Below are positions 51,101 through 59,868 of a DNA stretch of 64,000 nt, piece after piece. The first letter of the stretch is position 1, and every line of letters starts with the position of its first letter. The stretch is from contig NZ_JAPDOD010000003.1 in assembly GCF_027587205.1 (NCBI RefSeq), positions 62,001-126,000 of the forward strand, read 5' to 3'. This stretch comes from Solirubrobacter ginsenosidimutans. Its GTDB lineage: Bacteria; Actinomycetota; Thermoleophilia; Solirubrobacterales; Solirubrobacteraceae. A program made the position numbers and the translations under genes. The notes under the pieces are model-generated. The model was given only the letters and a program-made list of their open reading frames with translations. It searched no databases and was not told where the DNA came from.

Positions 51101-52071
51101 TCGTCGACTGCGCGCACTACCGCGACGGGCGCCGCCAGCACGAGGGCAAGATGGCCCCCGAGGCCGCCGCCTTGATCTGCAAGCAGGACCCCGGATTCGT
51201 GTGGCTCGGCATGGTCGAGCCGTCCGCGGAGGAACTGACGCGCGTCCAGGACATCTTCGGCCTTCATGAGCTCGCGGTCGAGGACGCGCAGAGCTTCCAC
51301 CTGCGCCCCAAGGTCGAGGCCTACGAAGGCGGCGTCACGTTCGTCGTGTTGCGCACCGCCCGCTACGTCGAAGAGCTCGAGGAGGTCGAGTTCGGCGAGG
51401 TATCGATCTTCATCGGTCCCGGTTTCATCATCACCGTGCGCCAAGGAATCGCCGCGGATCTGCACGAGGCGCGCCTGAAGCTCGAGCAGCACCCGAAGCT
51501 CCTGGAAGAGGGCCCCGCTGCAGTGCTCTGGGCGATCCTCGACAAGATCGTCGACGACTACGCGCCGGTGGTCGAGGGGCTCGAATCTGACATCGAGGAG
51601 GTCGAGCACACGGTCTTCTCGGGCGCGCACGCGCCCACCCACCGGATCTACCTGCTCCGCCGCGAGGTCACCGACTTCTTCCGCGCCGTCCACCCGCTGC
51701 TCGGCCCGGCCGCCGCGATCACCCAGGGCGGCGTGCTCGCGATCTCCGACGGCCTGCGCCAGTACTTCCGTGACGTCGACGACCACCTCAAGCTCGTCAA
51801 CGAGGAGATCATCGCCCAACGGGATCTCTTGAGCACCATCCTGCAGGCCAACATGGCGGTGGTCTCGGCGGAGCAGAACGAGGTCGTGCGCCGGATCTCC
51901 GCGTGGGCGGCGATCATCACCGTCCCGACCTTCGTCGCCTCCTTCTACGGCATGAACTTCGACCACATGCCGGAGCTGCACTGGCGCTTCTCCTACCCGG
52001 CGGTGATCCTCGTCATGGTGCTCTCCGGCGTGGTGCTCTGGCGCGGCTTCAAGCGCGCGCACTGGCTCTAG
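51097..52071 (+). CDS. corA: Magnesium/cobalt transporter CorA
   Basis: 324 residues. A long cytoplasmic N-terminal domain with extended helices precedes two C-terminal membrane segments, the first ending in the signature YGMNFDHMPEL and the second VILVMVLSGVVLWRGF. It forms a pentameric Mg2+ channel. Coupled by ATGA to the phosphatase gene; the LuxR gene begins 8 bp after its stop. Confidence 0.94.
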   Translation: MIVDCAHYRDGRRQHEGKMAPEAAALICKQDPGFVWLGMVEPSAEELTRVQDIFGLHELAVEDAQSFHLRPKVEAYEGGVTFVVLRTARYVEELEEVEFGEVSIFIGPGFIITVRQGIAADLHEARLKLEQHPKLLEEGPAAVLWAILDKIVDDYAPVVEGLESDIEEVEHTVFSGAHAPTHRIYLLRREVTDFFRAVHPLLGPAAAITQGGVLAISDGLRQYFRDVDDHLKLVNEEIIAQRDLLSTILQANMAVVSAEQNEVVRRISAWAAIITVPTFVASFYGMNFDHMPELHWRFSYPAVILVMVLSGVVLWRGFKRAHWL

Positions 52072-52079
52072 CCGAGATC

Positions 52080-53627
52080 GTGGACACCGGCTGGGAGCGA
52101 CTGCGCGAGGGGAAGTGGGAGCTCGCGCGGGAGTCGTTTGCGGCCGCGGACTCTGCCGAGGCCTTCGAGGGGCTGAGCTGGGCGGCGTGGTGGCTCGACG
52201 ACGCGGAGACGGTGTTCTCCGCTCGCGAGCGCGCCTACCGGCTCTATCGGGAGCGCGGTGATCCGGCCGCGGCCGCGCGGATGGCGACGTGGATCGGTTC
52301 CGACCACAACGACTTCCACGGCGCGGCGGCGGTGGCGGGTGGGTGGCTCGAGCGGGCGCGGCGGCTGCTCGAACCGCTCGCGCCCGGCCCCGCGCACGGG
52401 TGGCTCGCGTTCCACGAGGGCTACGTGCTCAGCCGGGCGGGAGAAGATGCGCGGGCACGCGCGCTGGCACTCGAGGCGGCGAACCTCGGGCGCCGCTTCG
52501 GCGTCGCCGACCTCGAGATGCTCGGCCTCGCGCTGGAGGGCTCCTCGCTCGTCGCGGGCGCGCGGGTGCAGGAAGGCATGCGGCGTCTGGACGAGGCGAC
52601 GGTGACCGCGCTGGAAGGCCGCGCCGAGATCCCGATCTCACAAGCCTGGACGTGCTGCTTTCTCGTCTCCTCCTGCCTCGCCGTCTACGACTTCGAGCGC
52701 GCGTTCGCCTGGAGCGATCGCATCGCCGCCTTCGCTGACCGCTACGGCAGCCGCTGGATGCTCGCCTTCTGCCGGGCGGAGTACGGCGCCGTGCACCGCT
52801 GGCGCGGGCAATGGCTTCAAGCGGAGACCCTGCTCGAAGCCGCCGTCGAGGACTTCGCGCATTCGCGCCCCGCGTGGGCGCCCGGCCCGCTCGCCGGCCT
52901 CGCCGAGCTGCGCCGTCGCCAGGGCCGCACCGCCGAGGCGCTCGCCCTGCTCGAGCGGGCGGGCGCGAGCACCCACCTCTGCCACGCCCGCATCGCGCTC
53001 GACCGCGGCGACGCGCGCACCGCCTCCGAGCTCGCCGAACGCCTGCTCCGCCACACCCCGCCGGAACGCCGCCTCGCCCGCGTCGAACTGCTCGACCTCC
53101 TGATCCGCGCGAAACCTAAAGGGGGTCTGACCCCATTTAGGAAGGTCGAGGGTTACTTGAGGGATTTGCGTGGGCTGGCGGAGGCGGGTGGGACGGGGGC
53201 GCTGCGGGCGGTGGCCGACCGGGCGGAGGGCGTGCTGCGCTCCGATCCCGCGCTGCTCGAGGACGCGGTGGACGGCTTCGAGGCCGCCCGCGCGCCCTAC
53301 GAGGCGGCTGAGGCGCGGCTCGATCTCGCGGACGTGCTCGACGCCGGCGGGCGCGGCGATGCGGCCGTCCGCGAACGGGCCGCCGGCCGAGACGCGCTGC
53401 GCGCCCTCGGTGCCGCCGAGGCGGCGCCGCCGCTCCCCGAGCTCACGCCGCGCGAGCGGGAGGTCCTGACGCTGCTCGCGCAAGGGCTGACGAACCGGGA
53501 GCTGGCGGAGCGCCTCGTCGTCAGCGAGCACACCGTCCACCGGCACGTGACGAACATCCTGCGCAAGCTCGACGCGCCGTCGCGCGCCGCGGCGGCCGCG
53601 CTCGCCGCGCGCCACGGGCTGATATAG
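52080..53627 (+). CDS. LuxR-family regulator with TPR-like helical domain, carrying a REP insert
   Basis: 515 residues from GTG 52080. Residues 1-440 are TPR-like helical repeats (LREGKWELARESFAAADSAE, and so on), followed by a LuxR helix-turn-helix (LTPREREVLTLLAQGLTN, SEHTVHRHVTNILRKLDAP). There is no ATPase (LAL/MalT-type) domain. Residues 346-354 (PKGGLTPFR) are encoded exactly by a 27-bp REP palindrome at 53115-53141, inserted in frame between two helical repeats; the frame is kept to the HTH, so the protein is probably functional. Confidence 0.86.
   Translation: MDTGWERLREGKWELARESFAAADSAEAFEGLSWAAWWLDDAETVFSARERAYRLYRERGDPAAAARMATWIGSDHNDFHGAAAVAGGWLERARRLLEPLAPGPAHGWLAFHEGYVLSRAGEDARARALALEAANLGRRFGVADLEMLGLALEGSSLVAGARVQEGMRRLDEATVTALEGRAEIPISQAWTCCFLVSSCLAVYDFERAFAWSDRIAAFADRYGSRWMLAFCRAEYGAVHRWRGQWLQAETLLEAAVEDFAHSRPAWAPGPLAGLAELRRRQGRTAEALALLERAGASTHLCHARIALDRGDARTASELAERLLRHTPPERRLARVELLDLLIRAKPKGGLTPFRKVEGYLRDLRGLAEAGGTGALRAVADRAEGVLRSDPALLEDAVDGFEAARAPYEAAEARLDLADVLDAGGRGDAAVRERAAGRDALRALGAAEAAPPLPELTPREREVLTLLAQGLTNRELAERLVVSEHTVHRHVTNILRKLDAPSRAAAAALAARHGLI
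53115..53141 (+). repeat. Solo REP palindrome inside a coding sequence
   Basis: CCTAAA at 53115 and TTTAGG ending at 53141 flank the core GGGGTCTGACCCC shared with the REPIN-like elements at 37.0 and 39.0 kb. Being 27 bp long it adds nine codons and no stop in the frame used. Confidence 0.75.
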
Positions 53628-53677
53628 CCAGATCGGGCGATGCGGAAGGCGCGGCGGCAGGCGTAGCGTCGAGCGGC

Positions 53678-54424
53678 ATGAGCACCGTCTGGGCCCAAGG
53701 GGACTACCACCGCTTCGCCACCGAGCTGATCTGGCACTTCGGGCCCGAGCTGGTCGCGGACACCGGCATCGAACGCGGCATGAAGGTGCTCGACGTCGCC
53801 GCCGGCACCGGCAACGTCGCGCTCCGCGCCGCGGAGACGGGCGCGCTCGTCACCGCGACCGACATCACGCCCGAGCAACTCGCCATCGGGCGCCGCGAAG
53901 CCGAGGCTCGCGGCCTCGACATCGAGTGGGTCGAGGCGGACGCGCAAGCCCTCCCGTTCGACGACGACGCCTTCGACGTCGTCACCTCCGCGGCCGGTGC
54001 GATCTTCGCCCCCGACCATCAGGCCGTCGCGCGCGAGCTGCGGCGCGTCACCCGCCCCCGCGGCACGATCGGCATGATCAACTTCACCCCGGAAGGTCTT
54101 GCTGCGGACTTCTTCACCATCTTCGCGCCGTACGTCCCCGCCGGCCCTTCACCCACGCTGTGGGGGAGCGAGCCGTATGTGCGCCAGCTGTTCGGCGGCT
54201 GCGAGCTCGACCTCGTGCGCCGCGACTACGTCGAGCGCGTGGCGGGCGGGCCGCAGGGGTTCGCCGACTTCTACCGCGAGACGTTCGGGCCCGCCGCGGC
54301 GATCACCGACCCGCAATTCGCCCGCGACCTGCTCGCGTTCGCCGAGCGCGCCGACGAGGGCGAGAGCGACGCCGAGTTGCGCTTCGAGTACCTGCGCTTG
54401 CTCGCGCACCTCCCACCGGCGTAG
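53678..54424 (+). CDS. Class I SAM-dependent methyltransferase
   Basis: 248 residues of the UbiE/methyltransf_11 type: motif I VLDVAAGTGNVALRAAE, TATDITPEQLAIGR, acidic motif VEADAQALPFDDDAFDVVTS and RELRRVTRPRGTIGMINF. Soluble. The acceptor is unknown; no biosynthetic partner is adjacent. Starts 50 bp after the LuxR gene. Confidence 0.88.
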   Translation: MSTVWAQGDYHRFATELIWHFGPELVADTGIERGMKVLDVAAGTGNVALRAAETGALVTATDITPEQLAIGRREAEARGLDIEWVEADAQALPFDDDAFDVVTSAAGAIFAPDHQAVARELRRVTRPRGTIGMINFTPEGLAADFFTIFAPYVPAGPSPTLWGSEPYVRQLFGGCELDLVRRDYVERVAGGPQGFADFYRETFGPAAAITDPQFARDLLAFAERADEGESDAELRFEYLRLLAHLPPA

Positions 54425-54434
54425 TGTCGCTCTC

Positions 54435-55121
54435 ATGCCCGGACCACTTGGACGTCGCCCCCCGAGCGACTGGAAGCACGTCGACAAGTACCCGCTGACG
54501 GCGAGCACGGCGCCCGCCAAGCCGACGCCCGTGGTCATCGGCGTCAATTGGTACGTCGAGTTCGACGAGCCCGAGAAGGACGCCGAAGGCCACTACTGGA
54601 TCGCCCGCGACGCGAAGCTGACGAAGGTGCGCGGCGGGCACTGCGTGTGCCTGAAACCGAAGGGCTCCAACGATCCGGACGCCTGGTGGGACTTCTACAA
54701 CCAGGGCGAGGAGGGCGCCTGCGTCGGATTCGGCATCAGTCGCTTGACGAGCCAGCTCAACCGCAAGACCTATGACGGGTTCTGGCTCTACCACGAGGCG
54801 CAGAAGGTCGACGAGTGGCCGGGGGAGGACTACGACGGCACGTCGGTCCGCGCCGGGCTGGACATCCTGCGCAAGCGCGGCCACTGTGTGGTCAAGGACG
54901 GCAAGACGGGCCTCGAGGCACTCGGCGAAGGCATCAAGGCCAACCGCTGGGCCCGCTCGGTGGACGACGTCCTGACCACGCTCGGCTACGGCGGCCTGGA
55001 CTACGTCGACGTCCTCAACTCGTGGGGCCGCAGCTATCCCCACCTCACGCGGATGCCCGCGAAGGTGCTCGAGCGGCTCTGGAAGGAGGACGGCGAGGTG
55101 GGGTTGGTGACCGACCGCTGA
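54435..55121 (+). CDS. Phage-like papain-fold cysteine peptidase
   Basis: 228 residues from ATG 54435. Candidate catalytic C96 follows a Gln in YNQGEEGACVGFG (Gln-x5-Cys as in papain), and NSWG (N195) is the papain Asn motif. The usual His just before NSWG is absent (GLDYVDVLNSWG); instead a GGHCVCL motif (H69) lies before the Cys, so the order is His-Cys-Asn. From memory, proteins of this form occur in actinobacteriophages. No other phage gene is nearby. The stop's last base begins the operator of the next gene. Confidence 0.6.
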   Translation: MPGPLGRRPPSDWKHVDKYPLTASTAPAKPTPVVIGVNWYVEFDEPEKDAEGHYWIARDAKLTKVRGGHCVCLKPKGSNDPDAWWDFYNQGEEGACVGFGISRLTSQLNRKTYDGFWLYHEAQKVDEWPGEDYDGTSVRAGLDILRKRGHCVVKDGKTGLEALGEGIKANRWARSVDDVLTTLGYGGLDYVDVLNSWGRSYPHLTRMPAKVLERLWKEDGEVGLVTDR

Positions 55122-55137
55122 TACCCTTAGGGGGTAT
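55121..55137 (+). promoter_or_regulatory. CsoR-family operator over a start codon
   Basis: ATACCCTTAGGGGGTAT is a perfect inverted repeat (ATACCC/GGGTAT, 5-bp spacer) matching the TACCC-N-GGGTA type bound by copper- or persulfide-sensing CsoR/CstR repressors. It includes the first two bases of the DUF4396 ATG (55136) and the last base of the previous stop, leaving no room for an SD; the message may be leaderless. Confidence 0.6.
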
Positions 55138-55588
55138 GCAGCACGATCACGGGCAATCCCTGAACCGGGTCGCGTTCAGCGCGACCGTGCACTGCCTGAC
55201 GGGCTGCGCCATCGGCGAGATCCTGGGCATGATCATCGGCAACGCCCTCGATCTGTCGACCGGCGCGACCGTGGTGCTCTCGATCGCGCTGGCGTTCCTC
55301 TTCGGCTACGCGTTCACGTCGCTGCCGCTGCTGCGCTCAGGGATGGCCCTGAGCGCGGTCGTCCCGCTGGCACTGGCGAGCGACACGATCTCGATCACGA
55401 TCATGGAGATCGTCGACAACACGATCATGGTCGCGATTCCGGGCGCGATGGACGCCGGCCTGGACGAGCTGAAGTTCTACGCGTTCCTGGCGCTCGCGCT
55501 GCTGATCGCGGGCACCGCGGCGTACCCCGTCAACCGCTGGCTGATCGCCCGCGGCAAGGGCCACGCCGTGGTTCACGCGCATCACTGA
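55136..55588 (+). CDS. DUF4396 membrane protein
   Basis: 150 residues with about four membrane helices (HCLTGCAIGEILGMIIG, VVLSIALAFLFGYAFTS, MALSAVVPLALASDTISI, FYAFLALALLIAGTAAYPV). Starts MQHDHGQ and ends GHAVVHAHH; the HCLTGC pair in helix 1 suits a metal such as copper. Function of DUF4396 is not established. A CsoR-type operator over its start suggests control by copper or sulfane sulfur. No csoR gene is in the window. Ends 7 bp into the convergent decarboxylase gene. Confidence 0.8.
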   Translation: MQHDHGQSLNRVAFSATVHCLTGCAIGEILGMIIGNALDLSTGATVVLSIALAFLFGYAFTSLPLLRSGMALSAVVPLALASDTISITIMEIVDNTIMVAIPGAMDAGLDELKFYAFLALALLIAGTAAYPVNRWLIARGKGHAVVHAHH

Positions 55589-57057
55589 ACGTCAGGCATA
55601 ACGCAGATCGTGTTGAAGTCCGGATCGCTCGCGCCGTGCAGCCGCGCGCCGACGCTCTTGAGCGAACGCAGGTACGCGATCACGTCGTCGGTGATCCGCT
55701 CGCCCGGCAGCAGGACCGGGATCCCGGGCGGGTAGCCGGCGATCGCCTCGGCGCTGACGCGGCCGATCGAGTCGTCGACGGCGACGACGTCCGACGGGCC
55801 GAGGAACGCCTCCCGCGGCGCGACGACGACCTCGTTCTCAAACGTGCCCGAGGCCAGCGTGACCTCCTCGATCTCGCCTGGGCGCTCCATGTGCTCGACG
55901 ATCGACGTGAGGTCGTGGACGAAGCGCTCGAGCTCGCGCACGAGCTCGTCCAGGCCGAGCACGAGCACGATCGTGGCCTGCGTGGCGAGCTCGACCTGCG
56001 TGTCGAAGTTCGAGCGCAGCGCGGCGGCCATCTCGTACCCGGTCGCGCCCGTGCCGCGGACGTCGATCACGATCCGCAGCGGGTCACGGGCGGCGACTCC
56101 CGGCCGCCCGATCTCCTCGTCGCCGACCACGCGGCAGCCGGGGATCTGGTCGATCGCCTCGGCCGTGCGGCGCGACGCGGCGATCGTGCCGCTCAGCAAC
56201 GCCTCGCCGTGCAGCACGAGCTGTCGGCGCGCGCCGTCGAGCGAGAGCATCAGCAGCGAAGAGGGCGACGTCGAGCGCATCAACCGCAGCGTGCGCGCGA
56301 CCGCGTCGGGATCGATCCGGCCGCTGTCTGAGACATGCAGGAGCGCGGACTGCGTGAGAGAGCCCGCGATCTTGTGCACCGACGTGAGCATCGCGTCGGC
56401 GCCCACGTGCAGCGCGTTGGGCGGCAGATCGCGGTGGAAGCCGAAGTGCGGGCCCCACGACTGGTCGACCACGAGCGGCACGCCGGCGGCGTGCGCGACC
56501 TCGGCGCAGCCCTCGACGTCCGCGGCCATCCCGTAGTACGTGGGGGAGACGATGAACGCGGCGTGCGCGCCCGGCGTGGCGTCGAGGGCGGCTTTCAGCG
56601 ACTGCGGCGTGACGCCGTGCGCCATGCCGAGCTCGGGCTCGTACTCCGGCGGGACCCACGTCGGCAACCCGCCCGACAGGACCAGGCCGTCGATCACCGA
56701 CGCGTGCGCGTTGCGCTGCACCACGACCGGCGCGCCGAGCGGCGCCAGCGCGAGGCAGAGCGCGTGGTTGCCCTGCGTGGCCCCGTTGGTCAGGAACCAC
56801 GAGCGGGCCGCGCCGTACGCCTCGGCGGCGAGCTGCTCGGCGCGCTCGTAGGGCGTCGGCGACTCGCCGAGATCGACCCCGTGGATGTCCTGCGGGATGT
56901 CCAGCTTCAGCGTCTGCCAGCCGATCGCGGTGCGCACGCCGAGGTCGGCGCCGTTGCCCGCCTTGTGGCCGGGCACGTGGAAGCGGGTGGAGCCGCGGAA
57001 CCCGTACGCGACGACGGCGTTCAGGTACGGCGCCTGGGGCTGATCGGGAGAGGCCAT
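55582..57057 (-). CDS. Orn/Lys/Arg decarboxylase, class I PLP (SpeA/CadA-type)
   Basis: 491 residues, the Gram-positive short form. FHVPGHKAGNGADLG, WFLTNGATQGNHALCLAL, VDQSWGPHFGFH and PLP-binding K229 in TSVHKIAGSLTQSA; C-terminal domain with AGYPPGIPVLLPGERI. It decarboxylates arginine, lysine or ornithine; the specificity residue cannot be read by eye. The upstream aminoaldehyde dehydrogenase stop is 1 bp from its start, so they are one operon. Confidence 0.92.
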   Translation of the reverse strand: MASPDQPQAPYLNAVVAYGFRGSTRFHVPGHKAGNGADLGVRTAIGWQTLKLDIPQDIHGVDLGESPTPYERAEQLAAEAYGAARSWFLTNGATQGNHALCLALAPLGAPVVVQRNAHASVIDGLVLSGGLPTWVPPEYEPELGMAHGVTPQSLKAALDATPGAHAAFIVSPTYYGMAADVEGCAEVAHAAGVPLVVDQSWGPHFGFHRDLPPNALHVGADAMLTSVHKIAGSLTQSALLHVSDSGRIDPDAVARTLRLMRSTSPSSLLMLSLDGARRQLVLHGEALLSGTIAASRRTAEAIDQIPGCRVVGDEEIGRPGVAARDPLRIVIDVRGTGATGYEMAAALRSNFDTQVELATQATIVLVLGLDELVRELERFVHDLTSIVEHMERPGEIEEVTLASGTFENEVVVAPREAFLGPSDVVAVDDSIGRVSAEAIAGYPPGIPVLLPGERITDDVIAYLRSLKSVGARLHGASDPDFNTICVMPDVQ

Positions 57058-57058
57058 G

Positions 57059-58426
57059 TCAGCTCAAGCTTGCCATGACGTGCTTGACGACCGTGTAGTC
57101 CTCGACGCCGTACATCGAGAGGTCCTTGCCATAGCCGGACTGCTTGAAGCCGCCGTGCGGCATCTCCGAGACGAACGGCAGGTGGTCGTTGATCCAGACG
57201 CACCCGAAGCGCATGGCGTTCGCCACCCGCAGCGCGCGGCCGACATCGCGCGTCCACACGCTCCCGGCGAGCCCGTACGGCGTGCCGTTGGCCCACTCGA
57301 TCGCCTTCGCCTCGTCGTCGAAGCGCTGGACGGCGATGACCGGGCCGAAGATCTCCTTCTGCACCATCTCGTCGTCCTGGCGCAGGCCGTCGACGATCGT
57401 CGGCTCCAGGAAGAACCCGGGCGAGTCCGGGCGCCGGCCGCCGGTGACGATCCGCGCGTGGTCGGGGCGGCGGTCCAGGAAGCCGGTGATGTTGCCGAGC
57501 TGGCGGGCGGAGTTGACCGGGCCGAGCGTGGTCTCGGGGTCGAACGTGTCGCCGAGCTTGAACGTCCTCGCGTGCTCGGCGAGTGCCTCGACGACGTCGT
57601 CGTGCATGCGGTCGGACGCCAGCACGCGGGTGGCCGCGGTGCAGTCCTGGCCGGCGTTGTAGTAGGCGGCGCCCGTGACGGTCTCCGCCAGCGCGTCGAG
57701 GTCGGCGTCGTCGAAGACCACGACCGGCGCCTTGCCACCGAGCTCGAGATGCACGCGCTTGAGCGTGTCGGCGGCGGCCTTGGCGATCCACTTGCCGGTG
57801 TTCACGGAGCCGGTCAGCGAGACCATGTCGACGTCGGGGTGGGTGACCATGCGCTGGCCGACCTCGCCCGCGCCGGTGACGACGTTGAGCACGCCGGGCG
57901 GCAGGATCTCGTTCGCCAGCTCGACCAGCCGCAGCGTCGAGAGCGGCGTCGTCTCGGCCGGCTTGAGCACGATCGTGTTGCCGGTCGCCAGCGCGGGCCC
58001 GATCTTCCAGATCGCCATCATCAGTGGGTAGTTCCAGGGCGTGATCTGGGCGACGACGCCGACGGCCTCGCGGCGGATGAAGGATGTGCGGCCGGTCATG
58101 TACTCGCCCGCGGACTTGCCTTCCAGGCAGCGCGCCGCGCCCGCGAAGAAGCGCAGGTTGTCGACGCAGACCGGCATCTCGTCGGCCTTCATCGCGTGCA
58201 CGGGCTTGCCGGCGTTGCGCGCCTCGAGCTCCGCCAGCTCGTCGGAGTGCTGCTCGACGGCGTCGGCGAGCTTCAGCAGCGCCTGCTGGCGCTCGTACGG
58301 CGTCACGGTCGACCAGCCGCCGAACGCGGCGCGGGCGGCGGCGACGGCGCGATCGACGTCCTCCGGCGTCGACACCGGGACTTCGGCGATCGTCTCGCCG
58401 GTGGCGGGGTTGAGCACGTTCAGCAT
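57059..58426 (-). CDS. Aminobutyraldehyde dehydrogenase-like enzyme
   Basis: 455 residues from the ATG at 58424-58426 ([16 protein letters not shown]). Motifs: [49 protein letters not shown], catalytic Cys in [11 protein letters not shown] and [11 protein letters not shown]. Resembles gamma-aminobutyraldehyde dehydrogenase (PatD), acting after diamine oxidation. Paired with the downstream decarboxylase, it suggests conversion of a basic amino acid to an amino acid such as GABA, though the aminotransferase or amine oxidase needed between them is not here. Confidence 0.9.
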   Translation of the reverse strand: MLNVLNPATGETIAEVPVSTPEDVDRAVAAARAAFGGWSTVTPYERQQALLKLADAVEQHSDELAELEARNAGKPVHAMKADEMPVCVDNLRFFAGAARCLEGKSAGEYMTGRTSFIRREAVGVVAQITPWNYPLMMAIWKIGPALATGNTIVLKPAETTPLSTLRLVELANEILPPGVLNVVTGAGEVGQRMVTHPDVDMVSLTGSVNTGKWIAKAAADTLKRVHLELGGKAPVVVFDDADLDALAETVTGAAYYNAGQDCTAATRVLASDRMHDDVVEALAEHARTFKLGDTFDPETTLGPVNSARQLGNITGFLDRRPDHARIVTGGRRPDSPGFFLEPTIVDGLRQDDEMVQKEIFGPVIAVQRFDDEAKAIEWANGTPYGLAGSVWTRDVGRALRVANAMRFGCVWINDHLPFVSEMPHGGFKQSGYGKDLSMYGVEDYTVVKHVMASLS

Positions 58427-58488
58427 GGCTGCGGAAGCTATTGGGTCCGCGGGCGGCTGGGGGAGTGTGAGATCTCCAACATGCGAGG

Positions 58489-59217
58489 ATGCGCGCCGTG
58501 GTCCTGACACGTGAATACGTCGACGTGCCGGTGGGCGAGCGGGCGATGCGCACCTTCGTGGCCAAGCCCGCCGCACCCGGCTCGTACCCGGGCGTCGTCT
58601 TCTACACCGACATCTTCCAGCTCACCGAGTCCAGTCTGCGCTGGGCGGTGCGGCTGGCCGGCTACGGGTTCCTCGTCGCCGTGCCCGAGATCTATCACCG
58701 CGTCGAGCCGGCGGGCACCGTGCTCGGGTTCGACGACCCGGGGAAGGTCCGCGGGCAGGCGGACGCCGAGGCGATCACGACCGCCGAGTTCGACGAGGAC
58801 ATCGCGGCGGCGCTGGATTGGTTCGGTGCTGCGTGTCCGACGGTCGGCGCGGCGGGGCATTGCACCGGTGGGCATCTCGCGTTCCGGGCGGCGTTCGATT
58901 CACGGGTGCGGGGGACCGCCTGCTGGTACCCGACCGGGCTGCACGACGGCAAGCTCGGCAAGGATCGCTCCGACGCGCTGGAGCGGGTGGCCGACATCGA
59001 CGGTGAGCTGCTGCTGATCTTCGGCTCCCTCGATCCCCATACGCCGGCGCCTGCGCGCGAGGTGGTGCGCGCCGGTCTGGAAGGCGGGCCGACGTTCCGC
59101 TGGCTGGAGTTCGAGGCTGAGCATGCGTTCGGGCGCGACATCGGCCCGCGCTTCGACCCCGAAGCGACCGACCAGGCGTTCGCCGAGACCATCGCGTTCT
59201 TCCGGCGCGTCCTGTGA
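58489..59217 (+). CDS. Dienelactone hydrolase-family protein
   Basis: 242 residues of the dienelactone hydrolase fold. Nucleophile C125 in [12 protein letters not shown] matches Cys123 of dienelactone hydrolase, with Asp (FGSLDPHTP) and His (EAEHAFGRD) completing the triad. It hydrolyses a lactone or ester in the cytoplasm. Coupled by GTGA to the GST gene. ATG 58489 was chosen; GTG 58498 is possible. Confidence 0.9.
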   Translation: MRAVVLTREYVDVPVGERAMRTFVAKPAAPGSYPGVVFYTDIFQLTESSLRWAVRLAGYGFLVAVPEIYHRVEPAGTVLGFDDPGKVRGQADAEAITTAEFDEDIAAALDWFGAACPTVGAAGHCTGGHLAFRAAFDSRVRGTACWYPTGLHDGKLGKDRSDALERVADIDGELLLIFGSLDPHTPAPAREVVRAGLEGGPTFRWLEFEAEHAFGRDIGPRFDPEATDQAFAETIAFFRRVL

Positions 59218-59828
59218 TCCTCTACGACCATCCCGCATCCGCGAACTGCCTGAAGGTGCGAATCCTCCTGCGGCAGCTGGGGCTTTCGTTCGAGCGGGTG
59301 ACCGTCGACTTGTTCAGCGGCGAGACGCGGCGGCCGGAGCACCTCGCGCGCAACCCGGACGGGCGGGTGCCGGTGCTGGAGCTCGACTCGGGCGACGTGC
59401 TCCCGGAGTCGGCGGCGATCCTGTTGTACCTGGCCGAGGGGACGCCGTTCCTGCCTTCTGCTCCGCTGGAGCGCGCCCGCGTGCATCAGTGGCTCTTCTT
59501 CGAGCAGAACCAGGTCGAGCCGGGATTGGCGGTGGCGCGGTTCATGGCGCTGGTCGGGCGGGTGGGGAAGCACCCCGAGGTGTTCGCGGACCGGCTGCGC
59601 CAGGGGCGGCGCTCGCTGGAGTCTTTGGAGCGGGGTCTGGTCGATCCGTTCGTCGCGGGCGCGTCGTACACCGTCGCCGATACGGCGCTGTACGGCTATG
59701 TGCACTGCGCGTCCGAGGCGGGTGCCGAACCGAGCGAATACCCGCGGATCACAGCGTGGCTGGGGCGCGTCGAGGCGACGCCGGGGTTCGTGAACGACCT
59801 CGAGCCGATCACTTGGACGGATAGCTGA
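59214..59828 (+). CDS. Glutathione S-transferase-family protein
   Basis: 204 residues from GTG 59214. Thioredoxin-fold N-terminal domain ([46 protein letters not shown] in pieces) and helical C-terminal domain (YTVADTALYGYVHCASEAG). Actinobacteria generally lack glutathione, so another thiol or a structural role is likely. Coupled to the dienelactone hydrolase. Confidence 0.88.
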   Translation: MILYDHPASANCLKVRILLRQLGLSFERVTVDLFSGETRRPEHLARNPDGRVPVLELDSGDVLPESAAILLYLAEGTPFLPSAPLERARVHQWLFFEQNQVEPGLAVARFMALVGRVGKHPEVFADRLRQGRRSLESLERGLVDPFVAGASYTVADTALYGYVHCASEAGAEPSEYPRITAWLGRVEATPGFVNDLEPITWTDS

Positions 59829-59868
59829 TCGCCCTTTCCCCCTGGAAGGTCGATTATTCGTGGCTCGA

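Noticed and set aside
54435..55588. Prophage remnant
   Set aside because: Only one phage-like gene is present; no integrase, capsid, tail or attachment site is visible around it.
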